The notes under the pieces are model-generated. The model was not told the DNA's origin and searched no databases. It saw only the letters and a list, made by a program, of their open reading frames with translations. Below, in pieces: positions 49,401 through 61,682 of a stretch of 64,000 nucleotides of DNA (position 1 is its first letter; every line of letters begins with the position of its first letter). The DNA is taken from assembly GCA_914767715.1 (NCBI GenBank), contig OU612070.1:4605501-4669500 (forward strand), read 5' to 3'. Both the position numbers and the translations under genes were made by a program. Source of the DNA: Membranipora membranacea (Eukaryota > Bryozoa > Gymnolaemata > Cheilostomatida > Membraniporidae).

Positions 49401-52400
49401 AGCCGCCTGTTGTCCTGATCAGGTGGCTGAAGCTGCATTTGGATCCCCTTCAAGGAGACAAGTTAATGAAATTCGCCGCTTGCTGCAAAGAGTAAGAGGC
49501 GATATCTGCATGCCCATTGAAAACTTTAATGATCCCATCTACAAAGACGATGTCTGCATGACACATGTGAGAACTAAACCTGCCGCACAGCATCAATGTG
49601 TTCCAGGTAGGATTTCATCATCAGAACAAATAATAACTAAGATCTGAAATTATGAATACTTGTCAGTTGAAATCCAGTGCAAGTTTCATCATCAGAACAA
49701 ATAAGGTCTCGGGGTTATATATGGGCCTCCCTAGCTGATTATAGATAAAGATGCTTTACATGTCAAAGCTTGTAATGATTGCAATTGCTTTGATTTACTT
49801 TACAGATAAACGTCAGCAGATGAATACCGTAACCCATGTTTTAGACGCATCAATAGTATACGGAAACTCAAAAGCTGAGTTGGTAAAAGTAAGACAAGGA
49901 AACTCCAGAAGACTAAAAGAACAGACAGTGAATGGACGTAGACTGCCCCCACCAGATTTGGTTGACTGCCCGGCTGCTCAGAAAAGGGTAAATCAGTGTC
50001 CTTTTCTTGGAGGTGATACTAGAATCAACACCACTCGTGAGTATTATAATGAATGAATAGAGATTATCCTTTCATCGAAAAAAAATCCATGAAAGAGTAT
50101 AATAAATAGTATGAGTTAACCAGAGATGCTTTGGTGCTCCACCTTGGTTCCAATTTTCGCAGTGATACGTTTGCTAACTGCAATTTTTTCTAAGTACAAA
50201 CAAGTATCAACATTTTTACACAGCAGGTGTGAACTCAAAACTGTAAACATTGCCCAATCCTTCTCCCTGCACCCTGTTAGAATCTCATTAGCTCATAGCC
50301 AATGTGCTGGCCCCCTGTGGCCTGATTGGCTGTTATAGATTAGTCTCCCACCCACCAGCCAATCAAAGCCAATGCATCGGCTCATCAGCTCAGGGAATCA
50401 ATATATTTACTTGGAGTCAGCTCACAAATTCAGCGTTAGCACTGACTGCTATTTTGGTCCAAGCTTTGCATATTTGCACTTTATCTTGCAGCAAATCTCA
50501 TCTCTGTAACTGCGTCTTTTGTTATCATCCATAATGATATTGCTGACAAGCTTAAATTAGTCGAGCCAAGATGGAGTGAAGAGAGAATATTCCAGGAAAG
50601 CAAAAAAATTGTATCAGCCATACAATCTAATATTCATTACTATGAGTGGCTCCCAGTTGTGGTTGGCCCCGCAATTATCAACCAATACCGCCTTGATCGT
50701 TACAGGGGACACAGCGCAAACACAAACCCATCTACATTGTAAGTATCGCAAAACAGCCTCACTGATGAACTTCTCGCTATATGTGATATGAGTGGTCAGA
50801 TCAACAGTTAGCTTTGCAGACAAGTCATGTACTTTGATCACCCTCATTACAGTGCATATGAAAGATAACATAAGTATCACTGTACCAGACCATAAGGGTA
50901 ATCCGCTGTGTGATGAAACTTGTTCTGCAGTGTACATTCAGAATCTGACTACTGATTGACTTTCAGCTTCGTTCATTCATAATTTTTTTTTTGCAGGAAT
51001 GAGATGGCAGCAGCAGCTATGAGATTTGGACACAACTTGGTCAATGGGGAATTCACTCTACAAAAGGACAATGACCGTATAGACAGCTCTAACAATCTCA
51101 CTCAAAGGTTCTTTGACAGCGACATTGTATATATAGACGGTAAGTTTCTTTCTATTCAGATGCTCTCAATCATTTTGCAGCCAACCCAACCTTCAGTAAT
51201 ATTACTATCCCTGGGTTTCATAATAACCTTTTTGTGCATGGAGACTATTTGATGATCATTCTAACATAAACTTATTATCTCCTGCCCTCCGTTACCCAAG
51301 CTCATACTCCTTACAGATTGTCACGGTGAAATGACCGTAGCAATTATTATTATTTGACTCAATGATAATGCCCTCTTGAGTAAAAGCAGTTATGTAACCA
51401 GGCTGTGTCACACCAGCATGTACTGACTAGTCAGTTGTCTCTCTTGTGAAGAAAATACTTTTATGCCATTCTTGTTGTTCCCTCAGGTGCCAAACAAGCT
51501 GCCAGAGGTCTAAACATTGACAGACCTAGGATACTTGACGAAAACTATTCTGAATCAATGAGAGACCAACTATTCAACCAGAGACGAGACATAGTAGCCC
51601 TCACTCTGAACAGAGGTAGAGACCACGGGTTCGAGTCTTACGCTAATTATAGACAAGCATACGGCCTATCCGTACCGAGGAAATGGGCTGATATGCGCAG
51701 AACTCATCCTAATGATGTTGTGACTAAGCTGCAGAGTGTATATAATAATGTCGGTGATGTCGAACTCTACATTGGAGGTAATTTCGTCATACATTTTTCT
51801 TTTATTGACACCTACAAACTATTGTTTCACATGATTCTTATAAGAATACTGTTCTCATAACACTTGATGCAAATATTTTCATCAGTGATTTGTCAGCCCA
51901 ACTCACACGCTTAGTATAGTACATAGTATTTGCTAAAACTACATGTCTGTACTCTGTACAGTTGATGTCTACTCATAGTTGAGCAGCAGCCTAGTGAGAA
52001 AAATTCAGAGTGACATGAAATTCTGTGATAGCTGACTGTGGCTTTTGAGCAGAAATGAAAAGCAAAAGGTTTTTTTCTGTAGGCGTGACAGAGTTTCCAA
52101 TCCGCGGAGCTATTGTTGGGGAGCTCTTTGCGCACATTATTGCTGATGGATTCTCCCGTCTCAGAAATGGTGACAGATTCTGGTTTGAGAACAATCAGTT
52201 TACACCAGGTAAGTAAACCTGAATTTGTCAACTATACCGTAAGGTCGCGTATTGTAGCCGCGTGGTTAATGTCCATGAGTGGTAAAAACTTAGTCAAGCA
52301 CACCGCGGTTATAATAAGGGCATTGTTTCCAAATTCTATAGGCAGGTGGCTAATGAGAGAACATGCATGCTAACTCAGTTGTAACAAGCTAGCAGCGACC

Positions 52401-55400
52401 AATATCTCTTATTTTTATTAGCACTCTCCAACCTTAGAAGAAACATATAAAATTGTTGAGCTCAATATATTGACAATGTCAATGTCAAGGTTGGTTGACT
52501 CATTACAGAACTATCTTAAATTATGAATCACTATGAAAATGACCCAGAATGAAAATGTCCTGAGATGAAAATGACCTGCATAATGAAAATGACCCGAGGT
52601 CAGGGTCATCTTAAGCTGTCCGACTCATTCCGGTATTGGCAGGTCACAAAAAGTCTAAAACCGGAAATGAAAATGACCCAACCAATCAGACACCTGTATG
52701 AAAATGACCCAACCAATCCCTGAAAGTGTTACAACGTAGTATTTAACTTTCGTCATAGTTAAAGGTAAAGTATGGAATATATACGTAGCTATGGTAGCGA
52801 TGAACTAAACCTTTAGTTCATTGATGGTAGGCTATCTGGGGTGGGGTTATGGACCCCCACTCCTGCCTGCCTACCAGTTCACCAATTCAAGAATTGTTAT
52901 TCTTCTGTTAGAAGATTCAAAATATTGTGGTGACACCTATTTGACAGGTGACACTACTGTTGACAGCCAGAGTTTTTTTAGCAGAGATCACGTCATTTTT
53001 CTTGTTGTAATTTAATCATAGGTTAAATCAAAATGAACTCAACCATGGCCCTTGCATATGTATGTGTATAAGAAATAAATAAAAAAATATGTATTGTGTG
53101 TCTGGAATACTTTCCCATGCACAACAACATTTTCATGTACCAATCCAATCTTATCGCCTGTTGATTGTTATAATAACCAAACCAAACCAAAACAAGTTGA
53201 TTCTGTGTTGATAAATCAAGTGAAGGCCAGCTGTGGACGCCATCACCGGGCTTAGGGAAGTTGGCGTCTCCACATCTAGTCTGATCCCATTCTATAGATC
53301 GAGGATTCTGTCAGTGAACTCATACGCGGCTCCAAGTTGGTTTCCATACTTGTCAAAAGGGGACAAGGAGAGACTTGAAGGGCTTGAGAAACTATGCCTT
53401 AAGTGTTGTCCGTAAATCTTGCCAGATATGTAGAATGTCATGATGAGCGGCTTGCGGCATTGAATTTAACAGAACATTTGATGCCCCAACTATTGTATTG
53501 TATGTGTATTTTGAACCCATCACATTAGGCTTATGAGTTGTTGTGTCTCATAAGAAACTGATAAAGCTGTTCTTTCTCTTCTCAGTCCTACACTTTTCAG
53601 CTCTATTAATCATAGGTCTGCAAGAGGATGTTCTACAAGTGTTGAATCTTATACGACTAAAAAATCGATGGCTCGGATTGTTGCTAATCTTTTTAAAATA
53701 ATTTTGTGACATAGAAAATAAAAATTCATTGACAGTAGTCAAGTTTAGAAGTGATAACCGTTCTTCATAACATTCAATATCAGTATAAATAATCTTAGTG
53801 GCTGTCTTTTGGCAGTGTTCAAGAATAAACTATGTCCATAATGTAGCAGAGCACACCAGCCATCCATTTCACCATTACCTACATTCAAACCCTGTCATAT
53901 ACAATGGTCATAGTTGCTCCTTGAATTTATTGGTGTTAAATATCATATATCAAAATTTCAAACTAAAAAAACCAAAAATATAGAAAATGAAATCATAATT
54001 AAATAATAAATTACATAGCGCAAAATACTATTGCTGTTCAAAGCGCTTCTATAGTCCTTATTATATGTTGTGCAGTAGCGTCCGGATTGACAATCTATCA
54101 CAAATTCATTTGTAAAGTGACATTTATCATGTATATATCTGAGAGAGAGGGTCTTACGTTGATTAGTCATCAGAGTGTTAATCGAAGAGAGGTGAGAACA
54201 ATGCTCGATATCAGCTATAACATCACATTTAGTCAGTAAATGACCTTTGTGGTTGCCAATGTTTGATGACTGAATTGGAGTAATCATTTGCTTGTTTGAG
54301 GACAAAAGTGACAAATGCACACAATATGACACCATGTGCAAAATGTAACAAAACTCTGCACAAAATGTGACAACGTGCCAAACCCAACAACAGTACAAAA
54401 TTCCTTAACTATTTATCGCTTTCTGTTGCCATCATCGCTAGAGAATTGGAGTATGTGACGAGCCACATGACTGTCAAAGATATTAAAGCAATCGGATAGC
54501 CTTGCCCCAGTAATTTCACCTGCAAAAACACGCAAAAAATATATATGCTACTCAATGCTAATGTTGAAGTTAATATGTTTAGAGAATTATGAATAGTCAT
54601 CAATAAGTTAGGAATTCAGATTTTGTTTTGACTTTTGAGCTGCTGAAAATATCTTAAGATATCCAAAATACACAATGCTGCTATGTTATAGACAGCAAAA
54701 TGTGTGGTGTATTCTTACTGTGTATATTTTATCATAAAAACGATACTGTATGTCCACCATAAAATCAATGAAGAGGTTCATTGATCAAGAGTTAACATAA
54801 TAGCAGCTGTTACCAAAGTGAAACTGATACATGTGTGTAACTAGCCTAGGCTAACTCTCTTGTGTAGGGGGTTTGTAACCCCACCCCAAACAGCCTCCCA
54901 AGGCTGTGTAAATATTCCTCGCTTTACCTTTAACTATGAATACCTTCAAGGATTGGTTGGGTCATTTTCATATATGGGTGTGATTGGTTGGATCATTTCA
55001 TGTAGGTGTCTGATTGGTTGGGTCATTTTCATGTAGGTGTCTGATTGGTTGGGTCATTTTCATTTCCGGTTATAGACTGATTTAATCTCCTTGCACCATT
55101 TTATATATGTCAAGGTCAACTTAAGGTTGTTTTCATACTCGGGTCATTTTCATCAGATCATTTTCATTCTGGGTCATTTTCAATGTTTTCCTAAATGATC
55201 ATCAAAAAATAAGAAACCATCTGACAAATAATTAGCCAATCAGGATTGTTCTGATTCTTCAGTCAATGCAATTTCATATTATTATGGCAGGCAGAAATGT
55301 ATCATACTGTTTTGTTTTGAAGAAGTTAGTAGGACAGCTGTGGGCTTGGGTCAGGTCTGTGCAGTGTGATGGGAGGGCATTAGCATGTAACATATAGTGT

Positions 55401-58400
55401 GCACATTTCTTGATCATTATATTGCCTGGGCGGCTAAATATTGTGGTTCAATGACAGTGGGCTTGTTGGTATGACATGGCTAAAATCTGTGCTTTGTTTC
55501 CTAAATTAATCCAGGCCTGTTCACCAACAAGCCGCGTGGTTACATTACGTGACCTTACGGTAAAAAAACTTGATTTGCTCAACTACCAAAATGCATTAAT
55601 TGTTGAAAATCATATTGTTGTAGTTAACTTAGTTTATTTTTCTATCAATTTTGCTATTTTCTATCATTCTAGTTTGAGGTACAAATGTGTTTCTATAATG
55701 TACAGTGCTCTACCAAATGTTGTTCTTCCAAATTTTGTTTTTTTTTTCATTTTAGCTCAACTCGTTATCATAAAGAGATATAAGTATGCCCAGCAGCTAT
55801 GTGAAGCTTTCAGAATACCCAGAATCGTAAACAAGGCTTTCTTCAGAAAAAATGTGTAAGAAATTCTACTAATAACTGCAAATCCACTCCTCCAAAACCC
55901 ACTTCTTCATGCACCTCCCTTGCTTGAATTAATCATATAGTGTGTGTTGTGTACAGGCAACGGGTTCACTTTGACATGATCAATTAATCTTAACTGTATT
56001 TTTTTAAAAGGCGTTATAACATTATTGATATTTATAGCAATGGTGTTACAGAACAGAACTGTAACCAATTCCCGAAACTGGACCTCAATCAGTGGAAAGA
56101 TTCCGGAAATTGCGGCTGGAGGATTGTGAATGAGACACCATATTGTGGAGGTATGTATCAGTACCATAGATATATAGATGATTTTATATCTGTGATAAGA
56201 CCATGATCAGATAGGAAAGATGGGGATGTCAAAGGAGATGCGATCTGCGATGGAAAAATGGATGGAGAGCGCGAAGGTTGACATAATGGCCAAGTTGGAG
56301 TCAGTATGTGCCGAATCTGAATTTGTTCTTGTGCTGGTGTACAACCCTCCCTGCACAGCCAGTCAGAGCATCGAGCAATTTGAAAGTATATTAGAAACAA
56401 ACTTTCTTAAAAAATCAACAATCATTACAGGTAAATTTTAATATAGACTGGTCCAAAGAGTCTATCATAAAAGAAAAATTTGACACCCTTATGTCCCTGC
56501 ATAGTTTCAACCAAGTAATTGATTCTCCTTTAAGGTGTTTTAAAGGATCGAAAACAATAATAGATCTTATTTTCACAAACCGCCAAAATCTTACTCAAAG
56601 TCATAAAGTCAAAAATCATCATTGATCACTTTTCTGTTGAGTGCCAGCTTAATCTAGAAAAATCAAAACATACATATTCATATATATAAAAGAGAGACTT
56701 CAGAAAATTTGATGAATGTGAGTTTTTCGAATGTGCTAAGTACATCCATTTCCATAGTATTGTAAGTTGTCATTGTGCTCACCAGGCTGCTGAATTGTTA
56801 AAAAAAAAGTATGTGATCTCATAGATCAATTTGCGCCATTTAAAACTCAGAAATTAAGAGATAAAAAATCCATGTGTTGAAAAAATTCCGAAGTTACCTC
56901 GCTAATGAAAGAGACTAAAAATGCTTTTGATAACTTTGTTGTCTCAGGCTTTGACAAATCTTCGAGGTCTTGGGACATTTATAAGGCTTTCAGAAATAAG
57001 AAAAATAATGAAATCAGAGACGCAAAAAAGGCAGCAAGGGGTAATATCTTGAATGACCCGTCTTTATCAAAGTGGGAGAAAATTCGAATTTTCAAGGGCA
57101 CAAACACAGACCCTGGCAATAAAATTGAAGAGCTTGAGATTGACGTTACAGAATGCACTGAAAATCTCAAAATAGCCAACGGTCTAAATGAATTCTTTTC
57201 AACCATCGGAGCAAAATTAAATGATCAAGCTAGAGTGTCAAGCCAAGTAAATAATACAAACGTTTCGGCTATTGACCCTTGTACTTTAGCTATTTCAAAG
57301 TTTGCATTTGAAAATGTCAACAATAATGAAGTGTCTCGAATTCTCCACTCATTAAAATCCAGGAAAATTTCCTGCTTTTGTATACAAAATATTAGAGCCC
57401 TTAATTCCTAATCCCTTGACACACATCATTAATTTATCTCTTAGAAATAATCAATTACCAGATGTTTGGAAGAATGCACATGTTATTCCTATTTATAAAA
57501 GCGCGCAGAAAATCAGGCTAACAACTACCATTCTACCGTTCTACCTATTTTGAGCAAAGTCCTTGAGAAAATTGTAGCCAACCAAATGCGAGAGTTCATG
57601 GAGTCCAACCAACTTTTGAGCTGCAGACCAAATCTTAATCCAATTGGTAAATAAAATGGGATATATGCTATTTCAAGATAAGTTCTAAATTTTTGACCCT
57701 TGCTGCACTGGACATCAAAAAAAGCTTTTGACTGTGTAAATCATAAACTGTTGGTAACCAAATTTACTCAAAAATTCAACTTTACTCTATCGGCAGCATC
57801 ATTTTTAGAAAATTATTTATCAAACAGATCTCAAACCATGAAGGTTAATGGTATTTTATCTGATAGAAATCAAATTCTTACCGGGGGTTCCTCAAGGGTC
57901 TGTTTTGGGCCCATTGCTCTTATTGCTTTTATTAATGATCTCACTACTTAAGTAAATTGTTATCTGTTTGCCAATGACTGTCTCATGATAGCCAGTAGAA
58001 ATGACCCAAGCCTAGCCATTAAAAGCACGGAACATTCACTAACATTAGCTTCCGACTGGTACAATTGTAATAAATTGATTCTCAATGCATCAAAGACAGA
58101 TGTTATGACTGTATCCAATTCAAATAGCACAGATCTTCCTAAACTAAATTTTCAAGGCATGATGTTCAAACAGTCCGACAAATTAAAGTATTTAGGAGTA
58201 ATTTTAGATAAAAATTTGAATTTTAAATCCCATGTCAGAAAGATTAAACAAAAGTTATACCCAATCATAGCAAATTTTGAGGGAAATCGTAAGTTTTTAA
58301 ATGAATCATTAGCTTCTGTCTGGTATACAGGTTTAATAAGACCAAACCTCGAATATTGCGCACCACTACTTTATTGCTCTAATGATTATATTAAAAAAGA

Positions 58401-59529
58401 CATCCTAAAAATCGAGAACCGATGCTTGAAAATCAAAAATCTAAATTGAGACGAGGCAGAGGCACAATATTCATTTTATCACCAAGCGATACCATTATTT
58501 ATACATTTTAACATTTTTTAAACTGATAAACAAATTGGTCCCAATTATTGATGCCAGGCTTATGCCTTTAAAATTAAAAAGTGATACACGGCTTGGAAAA
58601 AGTGAGGGTTTGATGCTATCCAAGGACAATTACAGGTTCTCCCTAGCGAACTTTGGTGCCAAACTATACAATGACTTGCCCCCGAACATCAAGCTGTGCC
58701 ATGATCTCAAATCTTTCAAGTTAGCCGTCAGAAGCCACATTTTTAGTGTATAAACCTTTCTACTTCTTAATACTTGCATTTTTAATCTTCACTTTCTCCA
58801 TAAAATAGTAAATTTTTAATACCTGCATTTTTGTTCTTTGTTTTTTCTCCATTAAATAGCAAATTTTTTAATTGCAATAATCTCATTTACCTGTATTCTT
58901 TGTATTTTTATACCTTTGTGTGTTCCTATTGTTTCACACACACTTTAATAACTTACTCAGTTTGCATTTCTCTTTTAAAAGAAATTCTTTGTTTTCTGGA
59001 AAAAAGTCCCTGGACTTATAATTCACCAGAATAAATATGTAATATATATTAATGAATATAAATAAGTTATTAAAAATGATAAAAAGTTCAGGTTTCAGGA
59101 GGAACCTTGATAAGTTTGAAAGGATAATATGGGCAACAAAGCCAACTATCTGGTCGTAAAGAGACGCATTAAAAACTGCTGCATTGGACTCTAAGGAAAT
59201 TTTAAACATGCACCTAGTTCAAGTGAGGAAGCAAGCAAGCAAATTAAATTCCAACCACTTCGCAGTTTGATCGTTTAGAAAAAAATATAACTAATTTTGT
59301 TGAAGCTAACTTGTCAATATTGTTAAGCTTGATTGGATTGTAATCAGTAACATTTTTTTATTTTTCAGGAAGGAAAACTATGAGCAGAGTATGCGATGGC
59401 AACCGTAAAAAGTGTTGTCCTGGTAAATCAAGACAACGACAGAAATGTAAATCCGTTGGTTTTTCCTTCAACTCTGACTTCCTATCATGCTATCGTGGTG
59501 GCCGTTTTTCTCCCGTACTTTCCACATAG
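46405..59529 (+). CDS. Secreted animal haem peroxidase, copy 3
   Basis: Exons 46405-46442, 46714-46750, 47221-47317, 47961-48212, 48567-48749, 48957-49136, 49397-49606, 49806-50036, 50492-50738, 50997-51139, 51487-51777, 52083-52208, 55756-55855, 56038-56150 and 59369-59529 join into 802 codons plus TAG, with GT-AG junctions and correct phase throughout. The ATG at 46405 matches copy 2; ATGs at 46381 and 46387 are in frame upstream and could extend the signal peptide, which ends AVYGQ. Exon 4 keeps only scattered Gly triplets. The peroxidase domain has QWGQFISHE (distal His253), VLDASIVYGN, GGDTR (Arg405), RFGHNLV (proximal His504) and TLNRGRDHG. Ser252 and Thr408 stand where ester-forming carboxylates are expected, and Thr579 replaces the Asn that normally pairs with the proximal His. 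The C-terminus stops at FSPVLST, before the Gly/Pro tail. Introns 12 and 14 carry large transposons, so expression needs transcript proof. Confidence 0.85.
53221..53440 (+). pseudogene. Non-LTR reverse transcriptase fragment (thumb region)
   Basis: The frame from about 53230 gives SLIPFYRSRILSVNSYAAPS, then WFPYLSKGDKERLEGLEKLC. This is the segment after the palm in CR1/Jockey-type reverse transcriptases (tyrosine, SY-AAP-W pattern). It is short, and nothing upstream or downstream continues the domain. Confidence 0.6.
53441..54865. other. Unrecognised interior of the nested element
   Basis: AT-rich. Open frames on the minus strand (up to 146 codons, 53958-54398) show no domain I know. No other feature is supported. 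Confidence 0.35.
56300..58756 (+). pseudogene. Degraded LINE (endonuclease and reverse transcriptase) in intron 14
   Basis: Broken frames follow the order of a CR1/Jockey-type ORF2. The AP-endonuclease end (FVLVLVYNPP, IITGKF, then TIIDLIFTN in a shifted frame) covers about 56310-56580. The connecting region is at 56905-57411. Reverse transcriptase blocks are: VIPIYKSA near 57485, LDIKKAFDCVNHKLL near 57710, LSNRSQTMKVNG near 57817, a degraded SVLGPLLF block near 57900, and the catalytic motif as FANDC near 57968 instead of the usual Tyr/Phe-Ala-Asp-Asp. KYLGVILDKNLNFKSH follows, and LIRPNLEYCAPLLY leads into the thumb. Several stops and shifts show it is dead. It is truncated at the 5' end and lies in sense within copy 3. 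Confidence 0.85.
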
Positions 59530-59610
59530 ACAACTTGGTGTACATCCAGCAGGACCTGGTATACCTGGACAACTTAGCACCACCGGAGATCGGTCAATTT
59601 ATCTATTTTG
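59530..59610 (+). pseudogene. Out-of-frame remnant of the Gly/Pro tail of copy 3
   Basis: After the TAG of copy 3 the sequence, read in another frame, gives AGPGIPGQLSTTGDRS, which matches the copy 2 tail (PGIPGQPG, then PPEIDRQF). A frameshift upstream, around 59500, cut the tail off. The ancestral gene therefore had the tail. Confidence 0.7.
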
Positions 59611-59914
59611 GCCACAAGTATTCAATTTTTGCAAAATCTTATTGCACGTTTTAACAACAGTTGATATTTGTGAAGATGATAATATATATATTGCGTTCAG
59701 TATCACTACTGTTATAATTGAAAGCTCAAATAGAAAAAAAAAGTCAAGTACTAAAATGACTAAGTACAAAAGTTGTTAAAATGGGTTTGGAAAAATGGAA
59801 AAAAACGCTTTTGTGTACAAATTTTTTTTTTGGTCTGAAAAGTTTTTTGTTTTGAGAGGAAAAATTTTATTTTGAATGGTTATAAAATGGGTGCTCATGA
59901 TCGTCAGCAGTCTT

Positions 59915-59920
59915 AATAAA
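59915..59920 (+). terminator. Polyadenylation signal of copy 3
   Basis: AATAAA lies about 390 bases after the TAG, followed by a GT-rich stretch (TTGTCTGTTGGTAGG) at about 59941, as expected for a cleavage site. Confidence 0.55.
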
Positions 59921-59934
59921 GTGACTCTCAACAA

Positions 59935-61620
59935 ATTTCATTGTCTGTTGGTAGGAATAAAAACAGGAGGCAGTCCTCATAACTTAAATCAGGCGGCAGA
60001 TCTTTAGATATTATATACATGTTCTTTGTACTTTAAGTTGGCCTGCCACCCTGTATGCCTGTGGAGTTTTGACTGGAACAGGACTTAATATCTAAGTTCT
60101 ATTTGAGTTTGTACTGATATTGCTTGATCACTTTAGCTGAAATAGGGTAGACCGAGCTGAATCAACTATAACAGGCAGGTAAGATGATTATGTAGAAGCA
60201 TCAGAACTTGATCTGGAAATCTATTAGGCCTTTGTTGGGTTGGTCAATGTGTTGTCAATCAGATCAGAGCCAACACATAGGCTAAATTAAGGCACACACA
60301 CACATTTTCAATTTTCACACCTCTCCCACCTCCATGTGTGATGTAACATTGAAGATGCGACAAATTTTGTTGTCTGATCAGTTATTTGTAACCAAATTTA
60401 CTATGCAATATTGGTCTCAATACAATTTCAGTCAAGTATCAGTTCTACCTCCTTGGCAACATGCCAGGGGATAAATCATTTAGTTTGCTGACACATGAGG
60501 TAGATTCCGCCCTTGGTATCTATATTAAATAATCAATAAATAATCAATGGATATCCCATTTTCATTGGGAAATCCAACTGAATCCAACTTGAATTCAAGT
60601 TGTCTCCCTATTACCAATGAGGAGATAATTCTAAGTTTCATGACATACCAAGGGCGCGAATTTACCTACTTTTTATATCTATAGTGTTTAACTACTGTTA
60701 TATATAGCATTGCATAGCTGAGTCACGGTCTCTATTCATCTCTTCAGCTATCATGATTTCTAGGCCAGAAAAATTTAGAAAAACCCCAATAGAATGAATC
60801 AGCCATTGATACCAGCGTGTGTTCCACATTTGAATGGGAAACCCAATTTTAGAATAGTTTGCTTATATGGAATATGACTGGCAAAATTCAATTTTATTGC
60901 ACATAAGATAAGATAAAAATATTTTGCAACTCCCACAGACACCATGGGATTTATAATGGAGCAGTTTAATAAATGTAATAAATATTATGTATGAATATTT
61001 ATTAACACAAGAGAAAAATAAATGAACAATAAGGATTGTGGGTGTATTTTTTATTTCCATAACTACAACATTGACATTTTGCAATATATAGAAGATATCG
61101 GTATGGAATAATAAAAATGTAGACAAAAATATTTTCATCATATACGGTCAAATACATAACAATGCAGTAAGGATGATGATATTGAAATTTTACATTTATA
61201 GAATTGAGGCACTGCTAGAAAAAGTACATTGTTGTGCAATCATCGCCTTGGCTGATAATAGCACATTTATATTATAGACATTGAGTCTAGTCTAGGCACA
61301 GAGCCTTAAGCGGTCCACAGACCAGCTAGAAAACTAGAGCTAGTAAATATAACATAGAGCTTGAAATTCTAGCTTTGCTCATTATCTCCTCATTTCTCAC
61401 TGCAGACACAAAGCGTGTTTACAAGCTGCGCTATCATCATAAGGTTAGCTATCAGCCAATGATATTCCATAAACAAAGCCTTTTAATGATTCCTGTCATA
61501 AACTGCTAATTAACCAATGAGACTATTCTCTCGCTGGCAAAAGATTACCCTAGTATAATCTGGTCTTGACTCCTGCTCAAGTCCACTAAGTGCCAGTTTC
61601 TCTTGTGCTCTGTCCTGCCT
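59935..61620. other. Gene-free stretch between copy 3 and the second LINE
   Basis: No coding exon is recognised. It holds the small inverted-repeat element at about 60499-60669, a short CA run at about 60295-60304 and otherwise unremarkable AT-rich sequence. Confidence 0.45.
60499..60669. mobile_element. Short inverted-repeat element (~170 bp, MITE-like)
   Basis: The left end GGTAGATTCCGCCCTTGGTA and the right end (read inward) GTAGGTAAATTCGCGCCCTT, continuing GGTAT, are imperfect inverted repeats. The interior contains the inner palindrome CCAACTTGAATTCAAGTTG. No target copy was identified. Confidence 0.5.
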
Positions 61621-61682
61621 GTGACCCGAGAACAACATGGCCGTCACCAATTCTCTGAACAGAGACATTGCCTGATTTAAAG

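Larger units (their letters stand above)
52535..55181. mobile_element. Nested foldback element with GAAAATGACCC repeats
   Basis: Its ends are inverted repeats starting GAAAATGACCCAGAATGAAA. The arms (about 52535-52860 and 54866-55181) contain several copies of AAATGACCCAACCAATC with short spacers, so each arm is itself repetitive. The interior (52860-54866) holds a LINE fragment and unrecognised sequence. Confidence 0.7.
52237..55560. mobile_element. TA-flanked DNA element in intron 12 of copy 3
   Basis: Inverted ends CCGTAAGGTCGCGTATTGTA (left) and CCGTAAGGTCACGTAATGTA (right, read inward) are flanked by TA on each side (52235-52236 and 55561-55562). Copy 2 intron 12 shows the uninterrupted site (around CAACTGTA, then TTGCTTTACTCACCTACC) near 18500-18540. 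No transposase is recognised in the 3.3 kb. Much of the interior is a second foldback element. Confidence 0.8.

Noticed and set aside
53958-54398. 146-codon minus-strand ORF in intron 12 of copy 3
   Set aside because: It has no recognisable domain, lies inside a transposon and has AT-rich chance composition. Not supported as a gene.
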